This document shows positions 48,064 to 57,187 of a DNA stretch of 64,000 bases, in pieces. Positions within the stretch are counted from its first letter, which is position 1. Each line of letters opens with the position of its first letter. Location of the stretch: contig NZ_QMBP01000006.1 of assembly GCF_003289945.1 (NCBI RefSeq), positions 62,001-126,000 on the forward strand, given 5' to 3'. A program made the translations under genes and the position numbers. The notes under the pieces are model-generated. The model was given only the letters and a program-made list of their open reading frames with translations, did no database searches and had not been told where the DNA came from. The DNA is from Mesorhizobium hawassense (lineage in GTDB: Bacteria > Pseudomonadota > Alphaproteobacteria > Rhizobiales > Rhizobiaceae).

Positions 48064-48736
48064 AATGCGATACCGGCGACAGGCCGCGCACCCGGTCGGA
48101 GAGCAGCGGCCGGAACGACGGCCGCGATTTCACCCGCGTGTACCATTCGCGCGCGGCGGTGTGTTCGCGCCAGTCGATCTCGCCGAGGTAGTCGAGCACC
48201 GAAAGCGTCGCCGCCGCCGCGAGGTCGGCATAGGTCACCTTGCTGCCGGCCAGCCAATGGCGCGTGCCGGCCAGCCAGTTGGTGTATTTCATGTGCTGGC
48301 GGATGTTGGCGCGCGCCGCCCTGATCGCGGCCGAATCCGGCGAGCCGCCGCCGGCGGTTTCCGGCATTACCGGCTTCAGCACGCGCTCACGCACCAGATG
48401 ACGGGTCACTTCGCTCTCAGCTTTACTCAGATACCAGTCGGTCAGCCGGCGGATTTCGGCGCGCTGCATCGGGTCTTCGGCGAACAGCCGCTTGTCGCGC
48501 TTCAACACGCCGCGCGTCTCGTCGAGATATTCGGCGATCACCATGGCGCCGACGATCGGCACATCGCCCTCGGCAAGCAGGATCGGCAGCGTGCCGGCCG
48601 GGTTCAGCGCCAGAAACTCCTTGCGCCGCGTCCACGGCTTTTCCTCGATCAGCGCCAGTTCCTCGCCATATTCGCCGAAGGCGAGGCGGACGAACCGGCA
48701 GGTGGCGAACATCGGATGGTGGAAAAGCGTCAGCAT
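48044..48736 (-). CDS. Glutathione S-transferase family protein
   Basis: A 230-residue GST. The thioredoxin-like N-terminal domain reads [20 protein letters not shown] and [14 protein letters not shown] with the cis-Pro; the all-helical C-terminal domain ends in [20 protein letters not shown], containing the N-capping Asp. A Cys (FATCRFVR) sits at the usual catalytic Ser/Cys position. ATG 48736 is used; upstream codons run into an inverted repeat. The substrate is unknown. Confidence 0.9.
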   Translation of the reverse strand: MLTLFHHPMFATCRFVRLAFGEYGEELALIEEKPWTRRKEFLALNPAGTLPILLAEGDVPIVGAMVIAEYLDETRGVLKRDKRLFAEDPMQRAEIRRLTDWYLSKAESEVTRHLVRERVLKPVMPETAGGGSPDSAAIRAARANIRQHMKYTNWLAGTRHWLAGSKVTYADLAAAATLSVLDYLGEIDWREHTAAREWYTRVKSRPSFRPLLSDRVRGLSPVSHYADLDF

Positions 48737-48758
48737 GGTTCCGCGATGATAGGGCGCA

Positions 48759-48835
48759 CTAGTGTGGTGGATTTGAAGTTCCTGTACCCTCAATGGCATC
48801 AGCGTCCAGGAACTTCAAATCCAAAACCACACTAG
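48759..48835. repeat. Long inverted repeat A
   Basis: CTAGTGTGGTGGATTTGAAG then TTCCTG (48759-48784) is matched by its reverse complement at 48807-48835, with a three-base bulge. The loop is about 22 bases. It lies in the GST-uppP gap. Confidence 0.85.
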
Positions 48836-48849
48836 AACTCAAAGTTGAC

Positions 48850-48920
48850 AGTGTGGCTCAGAATCCGGAATTCGCACATTGCGCTGCTCCGAGGTGCGGC
48901 GAATTCCGGATTGCCACACT
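48850..48920. repeat. Long inverted repeat B
   Basis: AGTGTGGC...AATCCGGAATTCG...CAC (48850-48877) pairs with its reverse complement at 48894-48920 apart from small bulges. It starts 15 bases after repeat A and shares its outer AGTGTGG / CCACACT ends. Confidence 0.85.
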
Positions 48921-49056
48921 GGCGAATCGGTACCCGCGCCGGTAAGTCTTGGCGGCCCGTCATGCGGCCGTCACGGTGTTGCGACCTATAGGGGGACTTC
49001 CGCGCCGTGACAAGCAAACCGTTGTCCCCAGCTGTCCCCGAAATCCTGAGGTTGCC

Positions 49057-49863
49057 ATGGAAAGCCAGACCATCGTCGAAGCGCTGCTGCTTGGGCTGCT
49101 GGAGGGCCTGACCGAGTTCATCCCTGTCTCTTCGACCGGCCACATCCTGCTTGCCGGCCATTTCCTCGGCTTCCACTCGACCGGCAAGGCCTTCGAAATC
49201 CTGATCCAGCTCGGAGCGATCCTGGCCATTTTGAGTGTCTATTTCAGCAAGCTTTGGCAGATGCTGTTGAAGTTCCCCAGCGACCCGCAGACCCGGCATT
49301 TCGTCATCGGCATCCTCATCGCCTTCCTGCCGGCCGCGGTCATCGGCGCGCTGGCGCATGATTTCATCAAGACCATCCTGTTCGAATCGCCCAGGCTGAT
49401 CTGCATCATGCTGATCATTGGCGGCGTGGTGCTGCTCGTCGTCGACCGTATCAACTTCAAGCCGGTGCATCACGATGTCGAGCGTTTCCCGTTGAGCGTT
49501 TATTTGAAGATCGGCCTGTTCCAGTGCCTGTCGCTGATCCCCGGCACCTCACGCTCGGGCTCGACCATCGTCGGCGCGCTGCTGATGGGCGTCGACAAGC
49601 GCGCGGCGGCGGAATTCTCCTTCTTCCTCGCCATGCCCACCATGGTCGGCGCCTTCGTTTTCGACCTCTACAAGAACCGCAACGTGCTGACCTCGGCCGA
49701 CCTGCCGATCATTTCCGTCGGTTTCATCGCCGCCTTCGTCACCGCGCTGATCGTGGTGCGCTTCCTGCTCGATTACGTCTCGAAGAACGGCTATTCGCTG
49801 TTCGGCTGGTGGCGGCTGGTGGTGGGCATTGCCGGGCTGGTGGCGCTATTCATCTGGGGGTAA
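49057..49863 (+). CDS. uppP: Undecaprenyl-diphosphatase UppP (BacA)
   Basis: A 268-residue integral membrane phosphatase recycling undecaprenyl carrier for peptidoglycan synthesis; overproduction in E. coli gives bacitracin resistance. Two signature blocks are present: [20 protein letters not shown] near residues 13-32 and [19 protein letters not shown] near 160-178. About eight TM segments are predicted. ATG 49057 is used. It runs opposite to the surrounding leftward genes, with two inverted repeats upstream. Confidence 0.97.
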   Translation: MESQTIVEALLLGLLEGLTEFIPVSSTGHILLAGHFLGFHSTGKAFEILIQLGAILAILSVYFSKLWQMLLKFPSDPQTRHFVIGILIAFLPAAVIGALAHDFIKTILFESPRLICIMLIIGGVVLLVVDRINFKPVHHDVERFPLSVYLKIGLFQCLSLIPGTSRSGSTIVGALLMGVDKRAAAEFSFFLAMPTMVGAFVFDLYKNRNVLTSADLPIISVGFIAAFVTALIVVRFLLDYVSKNGYSLFGWWRLVVGIAGLVALFIWG

Positions 49864-49894
49864 GCGGGCTTCGCCCGCACCATTCGTCGAGTTC

Positions 49895-50066
49895 CGTCGC
49901 GCCCCCCTCTGCCCTGCCGGGCATCTCCCCCACGAGGGGGGAGATTGGCAGCTTCGCCCGCGGCTCTCTTCCTGCAACGTTGATGATTGGCGAAGGCGAC
50001 GACGACATCTGATCTCCCCCCAAGTGGGGGAGATGGCCGGCAGGCCAGAGGGGGGCGCTGTCCCGC
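49895..50066. repeat. Inverted pair of CTCCCCC repeats
   Basis: Left copy 49895-49952 (CGCGCCCCCCTCTGCCCTGC, then a CTCCCCCACGAGGGGGGAG hairpin); right copy 50012-50066 (CTCCCCCCAAGTGGGGGAG then GCCGGCAGGCCAGAGG). The pair is divided by GCAACGTTGATGATTGGCGA. No gene lies in 49864-50089. Confidence 0.8.
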
Positions 50067-50089
50067 CAGCCTACGCCGTTGAGCAGACC

Positions 50090-50467
50090 TCAATTCCGTC
50101 CATAAAACGCGTTCTCGACATGCACCGGCCAGCGCCAGGGCAGCACGGCCACCATGTCGAAACGCATTGAAAGCTTCCCGTAATCGGGCTGGCGCGACAG
50201 CCACAAATCCGCGGCGCCCTCGATGCGGCGCTCCGATTCACGGCCGATCGCTTCCATCGCCTCGATCAGCGTGCGCCTTGCCTTGACCTCGACGAACAGC
50301 ACGAGGTCGCCGCGCCGGGCGATCAGGTCGATCTCGCCGAGCCTGGTGCGGTGGCGACGGGCAAGGATGCGGTAGCCTTTCAGCATCAGCGCCAGCGCCG
50401 CCAGCCACTCGCCGCGATGGCCGCGCCGATAGGCTTTGCGGCGATGGCCGGCCGTGCGCTCAGCCAT
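50090..50467 (-). CDS. yraN: YraN-family endonuclease-like protein (UPF0102)
   Basis: A 125-residue protein of the UPF0102 family, which has a restriction-endonuclease-like fold. Characteristic segments are [20 protein letters not shown] (residues 14-33) and [20 protein letters not shown] followed by EVKAR, with Asp, Glu and Lys in the E-(x)-K arrangement. Homologues may resolve branched DNA, but function is not established. ATG 50467 is used. It follows rsmI at about 50 bp, a pairing seen in many genomes. Confidence 0.92.
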   Translation of the reverse strand: MAERTAGHRRKAYRRGHRGEWLAALALMLKGYRILARRHRTRLGEIDLIARRGDLVLFVEVKARRTLIEAMEAIGRESERRIEGAADLWLSRQPDYGKLSMRFDMVAVLPWRWPVHVENAFYGRN

Positions 50468-50479
50468 CTTTTTGTTCGG

Positions 50480-50527
50480 CCACGATCTTTTCCAAAAACC
50501 GGGTTCCACTTTTTGGGATCATGGTCC
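50480..50527 (-). repeat. Variable-arm hairpin repeat, copy 4
   Basis: On the minus strand CATGATCCCAAAAAGTGGAA, CCCGGTTTTTGG and AAAAGATCGTGG keep a hairpin around a GTGG...GGTTTT core. It overlaps the rsmI stop (50519) and the gap before yraN. Confidence 0.5.
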
Positions 50528-51409
50528 GTCCTTCAGCTCCAGGAGCCGCCGGTAAAGCGCTTGCTTCTGGCCGCCGGTCATTTTCGCCGCTTCCGCCGCC
50601 GCCTTGGAGGCCGGCATCTCCGCCGCAAGCGACAGGAGCAGCCGGTCGATGTCGGCCGGCTGGCCCTCCGCCGCCTCCGGCGGGCCGACGCAGATGACGA
50701 TCTCGCCCTTCGGCGTGTCGACCGCCGCGTAGTGGTCGGCAAGCTCGGCCAGCGTTCCGGTCCGCATCTCCTCGAAGGTCTTGGTCAGCTCACGCCCGAT
50801 GGCGGCCTGGCGTGCGCCGCCCAGCGCCTCGACCATGGCGCCGAGCGTCTCGGCCAGCCGCCGCGGCGACTCGAAGAAGATCAGTGTCGCCGGCACAGCC
50901 TTGAAGGTTTCAAGCTTTGTCAGCCTTTGCCCGCCTTTCACCGGCAGGAACCCGGCGAACAGGAAGGCGTCGGACGGCAGGCCCGACGCCGTCAGCGCAG
51001 CAAGTGCCGCCGAAGGTCCCGGGATCGGCACGACGCGAATGCCGCGTTCCAGCGCCTCGCCGACCAGCCGGTAGCCGGGATCGGAGACCAGCGGCGTGCC
51101 GGCGTCGGAGATCAGCGCCACGCTCTGCCCGGTCGCCAGCGCCTCGATCAGCTTCGGTCCGGCCTCACTTGCGTTGTGCTCGTGATAGGCGGTGGTGCGC
51201 CGCCGGATGCCGTAGCGTTCGAGCAGCACGCGCGAGACGCGCGTGTCCTCACAGGCGACGATATTGGCGGCGGCCAGCGTCTCCAGCGCGCGCAGCGTGA
51301 TGTCGGCCAGGTTGCCGATCGGCGTCGCCACCAGATAGAGCGCTGGCGCGAGCGGCCGTGCCGCGATCTCGGTCTGTCCGATCAGGTAGCTGCGTTTGTC
51401 GCCGGTCAA
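50519..51409 (-). CDS. rsmI: 16S rRNA 2'-O-ribose C1402 methyltransferase RsmI
   Basis: A 296-residue SAM-dependent enzyme methylating C1402 in the 16S decoding centre. Conserved blocks: LYLVATPIGNLADITLRALE (near residue 22), ALISDAGTPLVSDPGYRLV, PIPGPSAALAALTASGLP, and ELTKTFEEMRTGTLAEL. TTG 51409 is selected: GGAGGG stands seven bases upstream and the length becomes normal; an open stretch of 112 codons further upstream is unconserved. yraN follows. Confidence 0.93.
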   Translation of the reverse strand: MTGDKRSYLIGQTEIAARPLAPALYLVATPIGNLADITLRALETLAAANIVACEDTRVSRVLLERYGIRRRTTAYHEHNASEAGPKLIEALATGQSVALISDAGTPLVSDPGYRLVGEALERGIRVVPIPGPSAALAALTASGLPSDAFLFAGFLPVKGGQRLTKLETFKAVPATLIFFESPRRLAETLGAMVEALGGARQAAIGRELTKTFEEMRTGTLAELADHYAAVDTPKGEIVICVGPPEAAEGQPADIDRLLLSLAAEMPASKAAAEAAKMTGGQKQALYRRLLELKDGP

Positions 51410-51565
51410 GATAACCCTCCATTCACCCTGTTTGGCATGGCTCACGGCCGGTTGCAAAACGTGAAGTCGCCGCAAGGAAATCGCCATGCCTTTGCCACAG
51501 TGAGGAACGAAACCGGCAACGGCGAATTTAACCCCTGATTCCCTGGGAGGAGGCAGGACCGGACG

Positions 51566-51754
51566 ATGCCCAATCGCTTCGACATCTTCATCAGCCGACT
51601 TGAAAGCAAAACCGCCCGCGAGGGCATTCCCACACATCCGATCACCGAGCAGCAAGGCGCCCGCCGCGACAAGGCCGACCAGAAGCAGGTTCGCCACGGC
51701 GAGGCGCATGGCGAGAAGACCCGCGGCAAGCATCGCCAGAAGCACGACGCTTAA
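51566..51754 (+). CDS. Small charged hypothetical protein
   Basis: A 62-residue, highly hydrophilic protein, MPNRFDIFISRLESKTAREG, rich in Lys, Arg, His, Glu and Gln, ending HRQKHDA. ATG 51566 is preceded by GGGAGGAGGCAGGACC, a strong ribosome-binding region. It has no recognisable family and is probably disordered. It lies upstream of and opposite to rsmI; repeats follow. Moderately likely to be real on the Shine-Dalgarno evidence. Confidence 0.5.
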   Translation: MPNRFDIFISRLESKTAREGIPTHPITEQQGARRDKADQKQVRHGEAHGEKTRGKHRQKHDA

Positions 51755-51787
51755 AGACCGTCCTCGACCTTCACGATCTCGCGCCTA

Positions 51788-51945
51788 GTCATTCCAGGGC
51801 GGAGCAAGGAGCGAAGCGACGCGCGCAGACCCTGGAATCCATGCCGTTACAGTGAAGCGCCACCAAACGGTGCGGAATTCTGCACCGCCGCGCCCTTCGC
51901 ATGGGTCACGGCATGGAGTCTAGCGTCAAGCCCGAGAATGACGAA
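51788..51945. repeat. Gene-less GIY-YIG-type pair with compensatory arm
   Basis: Left arm 51788-51850 carries TTCCAGGG...CCCTGGAA, where other copies have TTCTAGGG...CCCTAGAA; both sides of the stem changed together. Centre: ACGGTGCGGAATTCTGCACCG. Right arm 51905-51945 is a shorter form, CACGGCATGGAGTCTAGCG ... CGAGAATGACGAAC. No gene lies in 51755-51966. Confidence 0.8.
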
Positions 51946-51966
51946 CGCGCGGAAATCGCTACATCC

Positions 51967-52287
51967 TCAGAGATACCTGCCGACCCTCACCTGCAATAGC
52001 CGCACCAGTTCCGGATCCATGAATTCGTAGTCGTCCGGAATGTCCAGGCAGATCACCCTGGCGCCCTTCAGGCTCGACCGGAACTTCTTCTGCAGCTTGT
52101 TGCGGTGCGCTTTTTCCATGACGAAGATGATATCGGCCCAGGCCACCAGCTCATGCGTCAGCGGGTTGTCGGCGTCGTGATTGGTGCCGGCCGATTCAAC
52201 CTCGATGTCGTGGCGCTTGGAAAACACCTGCTCGGCAGTGGGGCTACGCAACCGGTTCTGGCTGCAGACGAACAGGACGTTTTTCAA
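51967..52287 (-). CDS. Low-molecular-weight protein-tyrosine-phosphatase-like protein
   Basis: A 106-residue LMW-PTP-fold protein. The P-loop FVCSQNRLRSPTAEQVF (Cys-(x)5-Arg-Ser) is near residues 6-22, and the general-acid Asp region is CLDIPDDYEFMDPELVRLLQ near the end. It is shorter than classical LMW-PTPs (about 150 residues) but matches a short subfamily of bacterial homologues. TTG 52287 is selected as the start, immediately before KNVLFVCSQN; the open frame upstream is not conserved. It lies just after hemW on the same strand. Confidence 0.85.
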   Translation of the reverse strand: MKNVLFVCSQNRLRSPTAEQVFSKRHDIEVESAGTNHDADNPLTHELVAWADIIFVMEKAHRNKLQKKFRSSLKGARVICLDIPDDYEFMDPELVRLLQVRVGRYL

Positions 52288-52292
52288 AAAGG

Positions 52293-53465
52293 TTACCTGG
52301 CCAGATCCGCCACCACGGCGTCGAGCACGATCATGCCGGCGGTCGTGGCGCGCAGCCTGGCATTGCCGACCGGCGCCACCAGTCCTTCCTCCTGCAGTAC
52401 CGAAAGCCGCGCGCTGGAAAGTCCGCGGCCCGACAGCGCCTCGTAGCGCTGAAGGTCGATACCTTCGGCGAGCCTCAAGCCCATCAGCAGGAATTCGTCG
52501 GCTTCCTCGGGGCGGGTCAGGATTTCGCCGCCGGTGACGCCGTGGCCCTTGGCCTCGACCAGATTGGCCCAAGTCTCCGGCATCCGCTCGGCTATTGTCA
52601 CGGTGCGGCGACCGTTCTCGACGAAACGGCCATGCGCGCCCGGTCCGACGCCGACATATTCGCCGTAGCGCCAATAGGTCAGATTGTGGCGGCTTTCGGC
52701 GCCCGGCTGGGCATGGTTGGAAATCTCATAGGCCGGCAGGCCATGCGCCGCCGTCACCTCCTGTGTCAGCGCGTAGAGGTCGGCGGCATGGTCGTTGTCG
52801 GGCAGCGTGAATTTGCGTGCCGCGTAGAGCGCGTGGAAGGGCGTGCCTTCCTCGATGGTGAGCTGGTAGAGCGAAAGGTGGTCCACGGCATAGCCGATCG
52901 CCTGTTCGAGTTCCGCGCCCCATTCCTCCGGCGTCTGGCCGGGCCGCGCATAGATCAGGTCGAAGGACAGGCGTGGAAAAATCTCGCGCGCGAGACCGAT
53001 GGCGTGCAGCGCCTCCTCGACATTGTGCAGCCGGCCGAGGAAGCGCAGATCCTTGTCGTTCAGCGCCTGCACGCCGAGCGACACGCGGTTGACGCCGGCG
53101 GCCCGATAGCCACGGAAACGCTCGGCCTCGACCGAGGACGGGTTGGCCTCCAGCGTCACCTCGATGCCTTCAGGCACTGTCCAGTTCTTCGCCACCGCCT
53201 CCAGCACCGCGCCCACCGTTTCCGGCTTCATCAGCGACGGCGTGCCGCCGCCGAGAAAAATGCTGGTCACCTCGCGCGGGCCGGTGCGAGCGCGCATCGT
53301 CGCAAGCTCGGTTTCGAAGGCGCGGGCGAAACGTTCCTGGTCGACCGGCTGGTGGCGGACATGGCTGTTGAAGTCGCAATAAGGGCACTTGGCCGCGCAG
53401 AACGGCCAGTGGATATAGACGCCGAAGCCGGGGCTGCGGTCGAGCGGTATGGTCACCGAGCTCAT
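52293..53465 (-). CDS. hemW: Heme chaperone HemW (radical-SAM, HemN-like)
   Basis: A 390-residue radical-SAM protein. The 4Fe-4S Cys motif, [16 protein letters not shown] (Cys-(x)3-Cys-(x)2-Cys), is near residue 20, followed by [12 protein letters not shown] and [20 protein letters not shown]; a C-terminal HemN domain is present. HemW proteins resemble oxygen-independent coproporphyrinogen oxidase but mainly bind and deliver heme. It overlaps rdgB by four bases (ATGA), forming rdgB-hemW-LMW-PTP. Confidence 0.94.
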   Translation of the reverse strand: MSSVTIPLDRSPGFGVYIHWPFCAAKCPYCDFNSHVRHQPVDQERFARAFETELATMRARTGPREVTSIFLGGGTPSLMKPETVGAVLEAVAKNWTVPEGIEVTLEANPSSVEAERFRGYRAAGVNRVSLGVQALNDKDLRFLGRLHNVEEALHAIGLAREIFPRLSFDLIYARPGQTPEEWGAELEQAIGYAVDHLSLYQLTIEEGTPFHALYAARKFTLPDNDHAADLYALTQEVTAAHGLPAYEISNHAQPGAESRHNLTYWRYGEYVGVGPGAHGRFVENGRRTVTIAERMPETWANLVEAKGHGVTGGEILTRPEEADEFLLMGLRLAEGIDLQRYEALSGRGLSSARLSVLQEEGLVAPVGNARLRATTAGMIVLDAVVADLAR

Positions 53466-54154
53466 GCGGATCCTGATCGCGCCAGATCCAATCTGGCCAA
53501 ATCCAATCGCGCTTGCGCGAATTTCTGGAAGGCGCGCGCGCGGTGCGAAAGCGCCGTCGCCTGGCCGGGCTTCCAGCCATGCTTTTCTTGCGCGCTCATC
53601 TCGCCAAAAGTCTTGTCGAAGCCATTGGGCAAAAACGCCGGATCGTAGCCGAAGCCGAGCGTGCCGCGCGGCGGCCACACCAGCGTGCCTTCCGCCTCGC
53701 CCCGGTAATACTCTGCCTCGCCGTCCGGAAAGGCGAGGCAAATGACCGCGACGAAGCGGCCGGTGCGCTGCGAAGGCTCGGTCGCGCGTGCCTCCTGCAG
53801 CGCCGTTTCGGTCTTCTGCATCGCCATGCCGAAATCCCTGCTGCCGTCTGGCTTCTCGGCCCAGTTGGCGGTGTAGACGCCCGGCGCGCCGTCGAGCGCG
53901 TCGACGCAGAGCCCGGAATCGTCGGACAGCGCCGGCAGCCCGGTGGCCTTGGCCGCGGCGAAAGCCTTGATATAGGCGTTCTCCTCGAAGGTGGTGCCGG
54001 TTTCGTCCGGCTCCGGCAGGCCGTATTCCTTGGCCGACTTCGCCTCGAAGCCGAACGGCGCCATCAGGTCGGCGAATTCGCGCAGCTTGCCTGCATTGTG
54101 GCTGGCGACGACGATTTTCTGGCCCCCAAGGGAATGAACAGGATGAGAATGCAT
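53462..54154 (-). CDS. rdgB: dITP/XTP pyrophosphatase RdgB
   Basis: A 230-residue Ham1-type enzyme removing deaminated purine nucleotides (ITP, dITP, XTP). Motifs: [19 protein letters not shown] (residues 12-30), [20 protein letters not shown] near 75, and [15 protein letters not shown] near 160. ATG 54154 is selected; it overlaps the VOC stop by one base and hemW by four. A repeated C-terminal [16 protein letters not shown] tail is an unusual tandem extension. Confidence 0.95.
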   Translation of the reverse strand: MHSHPVHSLGGQKIVVASHNAGKLREFADLMAPFGFEAKSAKEYGLPEPDETGTTFEENAYIKAFAAAKATGLPALSDDSGLCVDALDGAPGVYTANWAEKPDGSRDFGMAMQKTETALQEARATEPSQRTGRFVAVICLAFPDGEAEYYRGEAEGTLVWPPRGTLGFGYDPAFLPNGFDKTFGEMSAQEKHGWKPGQATALSHRARAFQKFAQARLDLARLDLARSGSA

Positions 54155-54564
54155 CAAAAACCCCAGATCCGTGGTTCGGCGAACTCGATCGAATTGCCCG
54201 AAGGGTCGCGGATATAGATCGAATGTCCGCCCTGCGGCCACTCGAAATCGCTTTCGATGGCGATGTTGTTGGCCGTCAGGTGTCCGCGCCACTCGGCGAT
54301 TTCATCGGCGCTGGCGGCAAAGCAGAGATGTCCCTCGCCGGCCGTGCCATGCGGCGGCACCTTCAGCCTGGCGTCGGGGGCCGGCGGGATTCTTGTCGCC
54401 TCGGCGTTGAAGAGGAGCAACACGCCATCGCCGCAGCGGAAGAAGACGTGGCGGCCTTCGACCTTGCCCAGCGCTTCGAGGCCGATGATGTCGCGGTAGA
54501 AGGCTTCAGCGGCGTGCAAGTCTGTGACGTAGAGGGCTGATTCCAGGATTGCGGAGGGTATCAA
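54154..54564 (-). CDS. VOC-family (glyoxalase/bleomycin-resistance) protein
   Basis: A 136-residue vicinal-oxygen-chelate protein with [20 protein letters not shown] near the start, a paired beta-alpha-beta layout, a likely metal His in [13 protein letters not shown] and [19 protein letters not shown] near the end with His and Glu. Substrate not known. TTG 54564 is used because the open frame upstream is inside a repeat. Its stop overlaps the rdgB ATG, so it is the first gene of VOC-rdgB-hemW. Confidence 0.82.
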   Translation of the reverse strand: MIPSAILESALYVTDLHAAEAFYRDIIGLEALGKVEGRHVFFRCGDGVLLLFNAEATRIPPAPDARLKVPPHGTAGEGHLCFAASADEIAEWRGHLTANNIAIESDFEWPQGGHSIYIRDPSGNSIEFAEPRIWGF

Positions 54565-54565
54565 T

Positions 54566-54775
54566 AGGCCCCCCTCTCTGCCCTGCCCGTCCTTCGCAGC
54601 AGCTGCGCTGCAGCTACGGAGGGTAAATCGGGCATCTCCCACTCAAGGGGGGAGATTGGCAGCTTCGACGCCGCTGCGCGTCCTGCAACGCTGGAGATTG
54701 GCGAAAGCCGTGGTGACACCCAATCTCCCCCCTTGAGGGGGAGATGGCCGGCAGGCCAGAGAGGGGGGCCCAGGC
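54566..54775. repeat. Inverted pair of CTCCCCC repeats with a 42-bp insert
   Basis: Left copy: CCCCCCTCTCTGCCCTGCC at 54569, then an insert (about 54588-54629, GTCCTTCGCAGCAGCTGCGC ... CTACGGAGGGTAAATCG) splits the copy before GGGCATCTCCCACTCAAGGG. Right copy: CTCCCCCCTTGAGGGGGAG then GCCGGCAGGCCAGAG (54723-54766). No gene. Confidence 0.75.
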
Positions 54776-54790
54776 TCGGCATTCGAAAAC

Positions 54791-55507
54791 CTACGCCACC
54801 GCCATCTGCTGCAGGCTCACCAGCCGCGAGATACCCTTCTTGGCCAGGCCCATCAGCGCCGCGAACTGTTCCTCGGAAAACGGCTCGCCTTCCGCCGTGC
54901 CCTGGATCTCGACGATGCCGCCCTTGCCGGTCATGACGAAATTGGCGTCGGTTCCGGCCGAGGAATCTTCCAGATAGTCGAGGTCGATGACCGGCTGGCC
55001 GTCATGGATGCCGCAGGAAATCGCCGCGACATGGTCCTTCAGCACCTTGGAAACGCTCACCATCTGGCGCGCTTCCATCCAGCGCAGGCAATCGTAGAGC
55101 GCCACCCAGCCGCCTGTGATCGAGGCGGTGCGGGTGCCGCCATCGGCCTGGATGACGTCGCAGTCGACGGTGATCTGCTGCTCGCCCAGCGCCTGCAAGT
55201 CGACCACGGCGCGCAAGCTCCGGCCGATCAGCCGCTGGATCTCCAGCGTACGGCCGCCCTGCTTGCCGGCGGAGGCCTCGCGCCGCATGCGCTCGCCGGT
55301 CGAGCGCGGCAGCATGCCGTATTCGGCCGTCACCCAGCCCTTGCCGGAATTGCGCATCCAGGCCGGCACCTTTTCCTCCAGGCTCGCCGTGCACAGGACA
55401 TGCGTGTCGCCGAACTTCACCAGGCAGGAGCCTTCGGCGTGCTTGGAGACGCCGCGCTCGAAGGAGATGGCGCGCATTTCATCGGCTTGGCGTTTGGAGG
55501 GGCGCAT
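54791..55507 (-). CDS. rph: Ribonuclease PH
   Basis: A 238-residue 3'-5' phosphorolytic exonuclease trimming tRNA 3' ends. It opens [20 protein letters not shown], the conserved start, and has [54 protein letters not shown] and a phosphate-binding core. ATG 55507 gives the family's exact usual length. It diverges from hrcA, a standard rhizobial arrangement. Confidence 0.97.
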   Translation of the reverse strand: MRPSKRQADEMRAISFERGVSKHAEGSCLVKFGDTHVLCTASLEEKVPAWMRNSGKGWVTAEYGMLPRSTGERMRREASAGKQGGRTLEIQRLIGRSLRAVVDLQALGEQQITVDCDVIQADGGTRTASITGGWVALYDCLRWMEARQMVSVSKVLKDHVAAISCGIHDGQPVIDLDYLEDSSAGTDANFVMTGKGGIVEIQGTAEGEPFSEEQFAALMGLAKKGISRLVSLQQMAVA

Positions 55508-55704
55508 TCGGCCTGCTTTCTTCTCGTTTTCGGAATCGTGGCCGGCTTGTAGACGCATGTGGCGCAAGTCGCAAAGGAAAAGGGGGCGCAAAGGAAAACG
55601 TCGGGGTGACCGCAACGCGGCACCTGGGTGACCGCAAACGCGGCGCCGGGTTGCGCGGGGGTGGCTTAAGTCTATATCTTTTCTGCAGGAGGTTTCTCGC
55701 CGGA
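55508..55704 (+). promoter_or_regulatory. rph-hrcA divergent upstream region with tandem repeats
   Basis: Contains two short tandem direct repeats: CGCAAAGGAAAA (55570 and 55588) and GGGTGACCGCAA(A)CGCGGC (near 55604 and 55626). A weak promoter for hrcA, TTGCGC (55651) with TATATC (55673) at 16 bp, and AGGAGG at 55687 precede ATG 55705. No CIRCE inverted repeat was seen here. Confidence 0.5.
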
Positions 55705-56787
55705 ATGAACAAGTCAGTCGATCCGACGTCGCAGTCGCCGGTGCTTCAGTCACTCGACATGCGCTCGCGCGATATTTTCCGGCGGATCGTCGATTCTTAT
55801 CTGCGTGACGGCGAGCCGGTCGGCTCGCGCAGCCTGTCGCGAATCCTGCCCTCTTCGCTTTCGCCGGCCACCATCCGCAACGTGATGAGCGATCTCGAAC
55901 ATCTCGGCCTCATCTACGCGCCGCATATTTCCGCTGGCCGCCTGCCGACGCAGACCGGCCTGCGCTTCTTCGTCGACGCATTCATGGAACTCGGCGACCT
56001 TTCCGACGACGAGCGCCGCATCATCGAGGCGCAGGTGCGCGCCTCCGGCTCGGGCGCGACGCTGGAGCACATGCTGACCGAGGCCAGCCAGATGCTGTCC
56101 GGCATGTCGCGCGGCGCCGGCCTGGTGCTCGCCTCCAAGAACGAGGTGGCCCTCAAGCACATCGAATTCATCCAGCTTGAGCCGACCAAGGCGCTGGCCG
56201 TGCTGGTGTCGCAGAACGGCGATGTCGAGAACCGTGTCGTCGACCTGCCCGCCGGCACCACCGTGTCGCAGCTGCATGAGGCGTCGAATTTCCTCAACGC
56301 CCATATCCGCGGCCGCACGCTGGCCGAGGCGCGGGTGGAGATCGCCCGCATCAAGGACGAGACCAGGGCGGCGCTCGACACGCTGTCGCAGGATCTGGTC
56401 GAGAAGGGCCTCGCGGTCTGGGCGGGCGCCGAAAGCGGCCTGCCGGCGCGCCTCATCGTGCGCGGCCGAGCCAACCTTCTGGAAAACGTCACTGCCCAGG
56501 CAGACATCGAGCTGCTTCGCCATCTGTTCGAGGACCTGGAAACGCAGGATGGGCTGCTGCAACTGCTCGACCTCGCCGAAGAGGGACCGGGCGTGCGCAT
56601 CTTCATCGGCTCGGAGAACAAGCTGTTCTCGCTGTCCGGCTCGTCGCTGGTCGTCGCGCCCTATCGCGACAAGGATGCCCGCGTCATCGGCGCGCTGGGC
56701 GTCATCGGCCCGACAAGGCTGAACTACGCCCGCATCGTGCCGATGGTCGATTACACCGCACAGCTGATTTCGCGCATGCTCCGTTAG
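55705..56787 (+). CDS. hrcA: Heat-inducible transcription repressor HrcA
   Basis: A 360-residue HrcA, which binds CIRCE elements upstream of groESL/dnaK operons. The N-terminal winged-helix region reads [20 protein letters not shown] and [20 protein letters not shown] (residues 20-70); the GAF-like middle and C-terminal regions include [16 protein letters not shown] and [23 protein letters not shown] 55705 has AGGAGG 12 bases upstream. In many relatives grpE follows; here an unrelated small gene does. Confidence 0.96.
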   Translation: MNKSVDPTSQSPVLQSLDMRSRDIFRRIVDSYLRDGEPVGSRSLSRILPSSLSPATIRNVMSDLEHLGLIYAPHISAGRLPTQTGLRFFVDAFMELGDLSDDERRIIEAQVRASGSGATLEHMLTEASQMLSGMSRGAGLVLASKNEVALKHIEFIQLEPTKALAVLVSQNGDVENRVVDLPAGTTVSQLHEASNFLNAHIRGRTLAEARVEIARIKDETRAALDTLSQDLVEKGLAVWAGAESGLPARLIVRGRANLLENVTAQADIELLRHLFEDLETQDGLLQLLDLAEEGPGVRIFIGSENKLFSLSGSSLVVAPYRDKDARVIGALGVIGPTRLNYARIVPMVDYTAQLISRMLR

Positions 56788-56867
56788 GTGTATCGATATT
56801 CAGGTGATGCCGGCCTGACCTGAAATCTCGACACACCTAAGGTCGGGGAGCCGCGGAGGGAGAAAAC

Positions 56868-57068
56868 ATGGCGCTGGAATCGTTGAAGGCCCAGATCAGC
56901 CTGCTGCTCGAGGAGATGATCAACCAGCCCGAGGACGAGCACGAGATCCAGGAACAATTGCGTGAGAAATTGCGGGAGCTGCGCGCCATGGGCCTGCCCT
57001 TGCCGGCCGACCTCGTCGAACTGGAACAGCGCCTCGACGACGATCTGGACGTCGAAGAGGAGACCTGA
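56868..57068 (+). CDS. Small coiled-coil hypothetical protein
   Basis: A 66-residue, highly charged helical protein, MALESLKAQISLLLEEMINQ and EIQEQLREKLRELRAMGLPL, ending in an acidic tail. A heptad-like Leu pattern suggests a coiled coil. GGAGGGAGAAAAC precedes ATG 56868. The family is unknown to me; it occupies the position after hrcA where grpE is usual but is not GrpE, lacking the long coil and C-terminal beta domain. Confidence 0.75.
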   Translation: MALESLKAQISLLLEEMINQPEDEHEIQEQLREKLRELRAMGLPLPADLVELEQRLDDDLDVEEET

Positions 57069-57187
57069 GTTCCTGGCGCTCCGTCGTCAAATCAGCGTGC
57101 GCCCGCTTCTCTTAGGAACCATGTGCCCGATATGCTCTCTGCAGGCGCTGATCGATCGGGCGCGTTGGCGGACGACGGAGGAACAGC

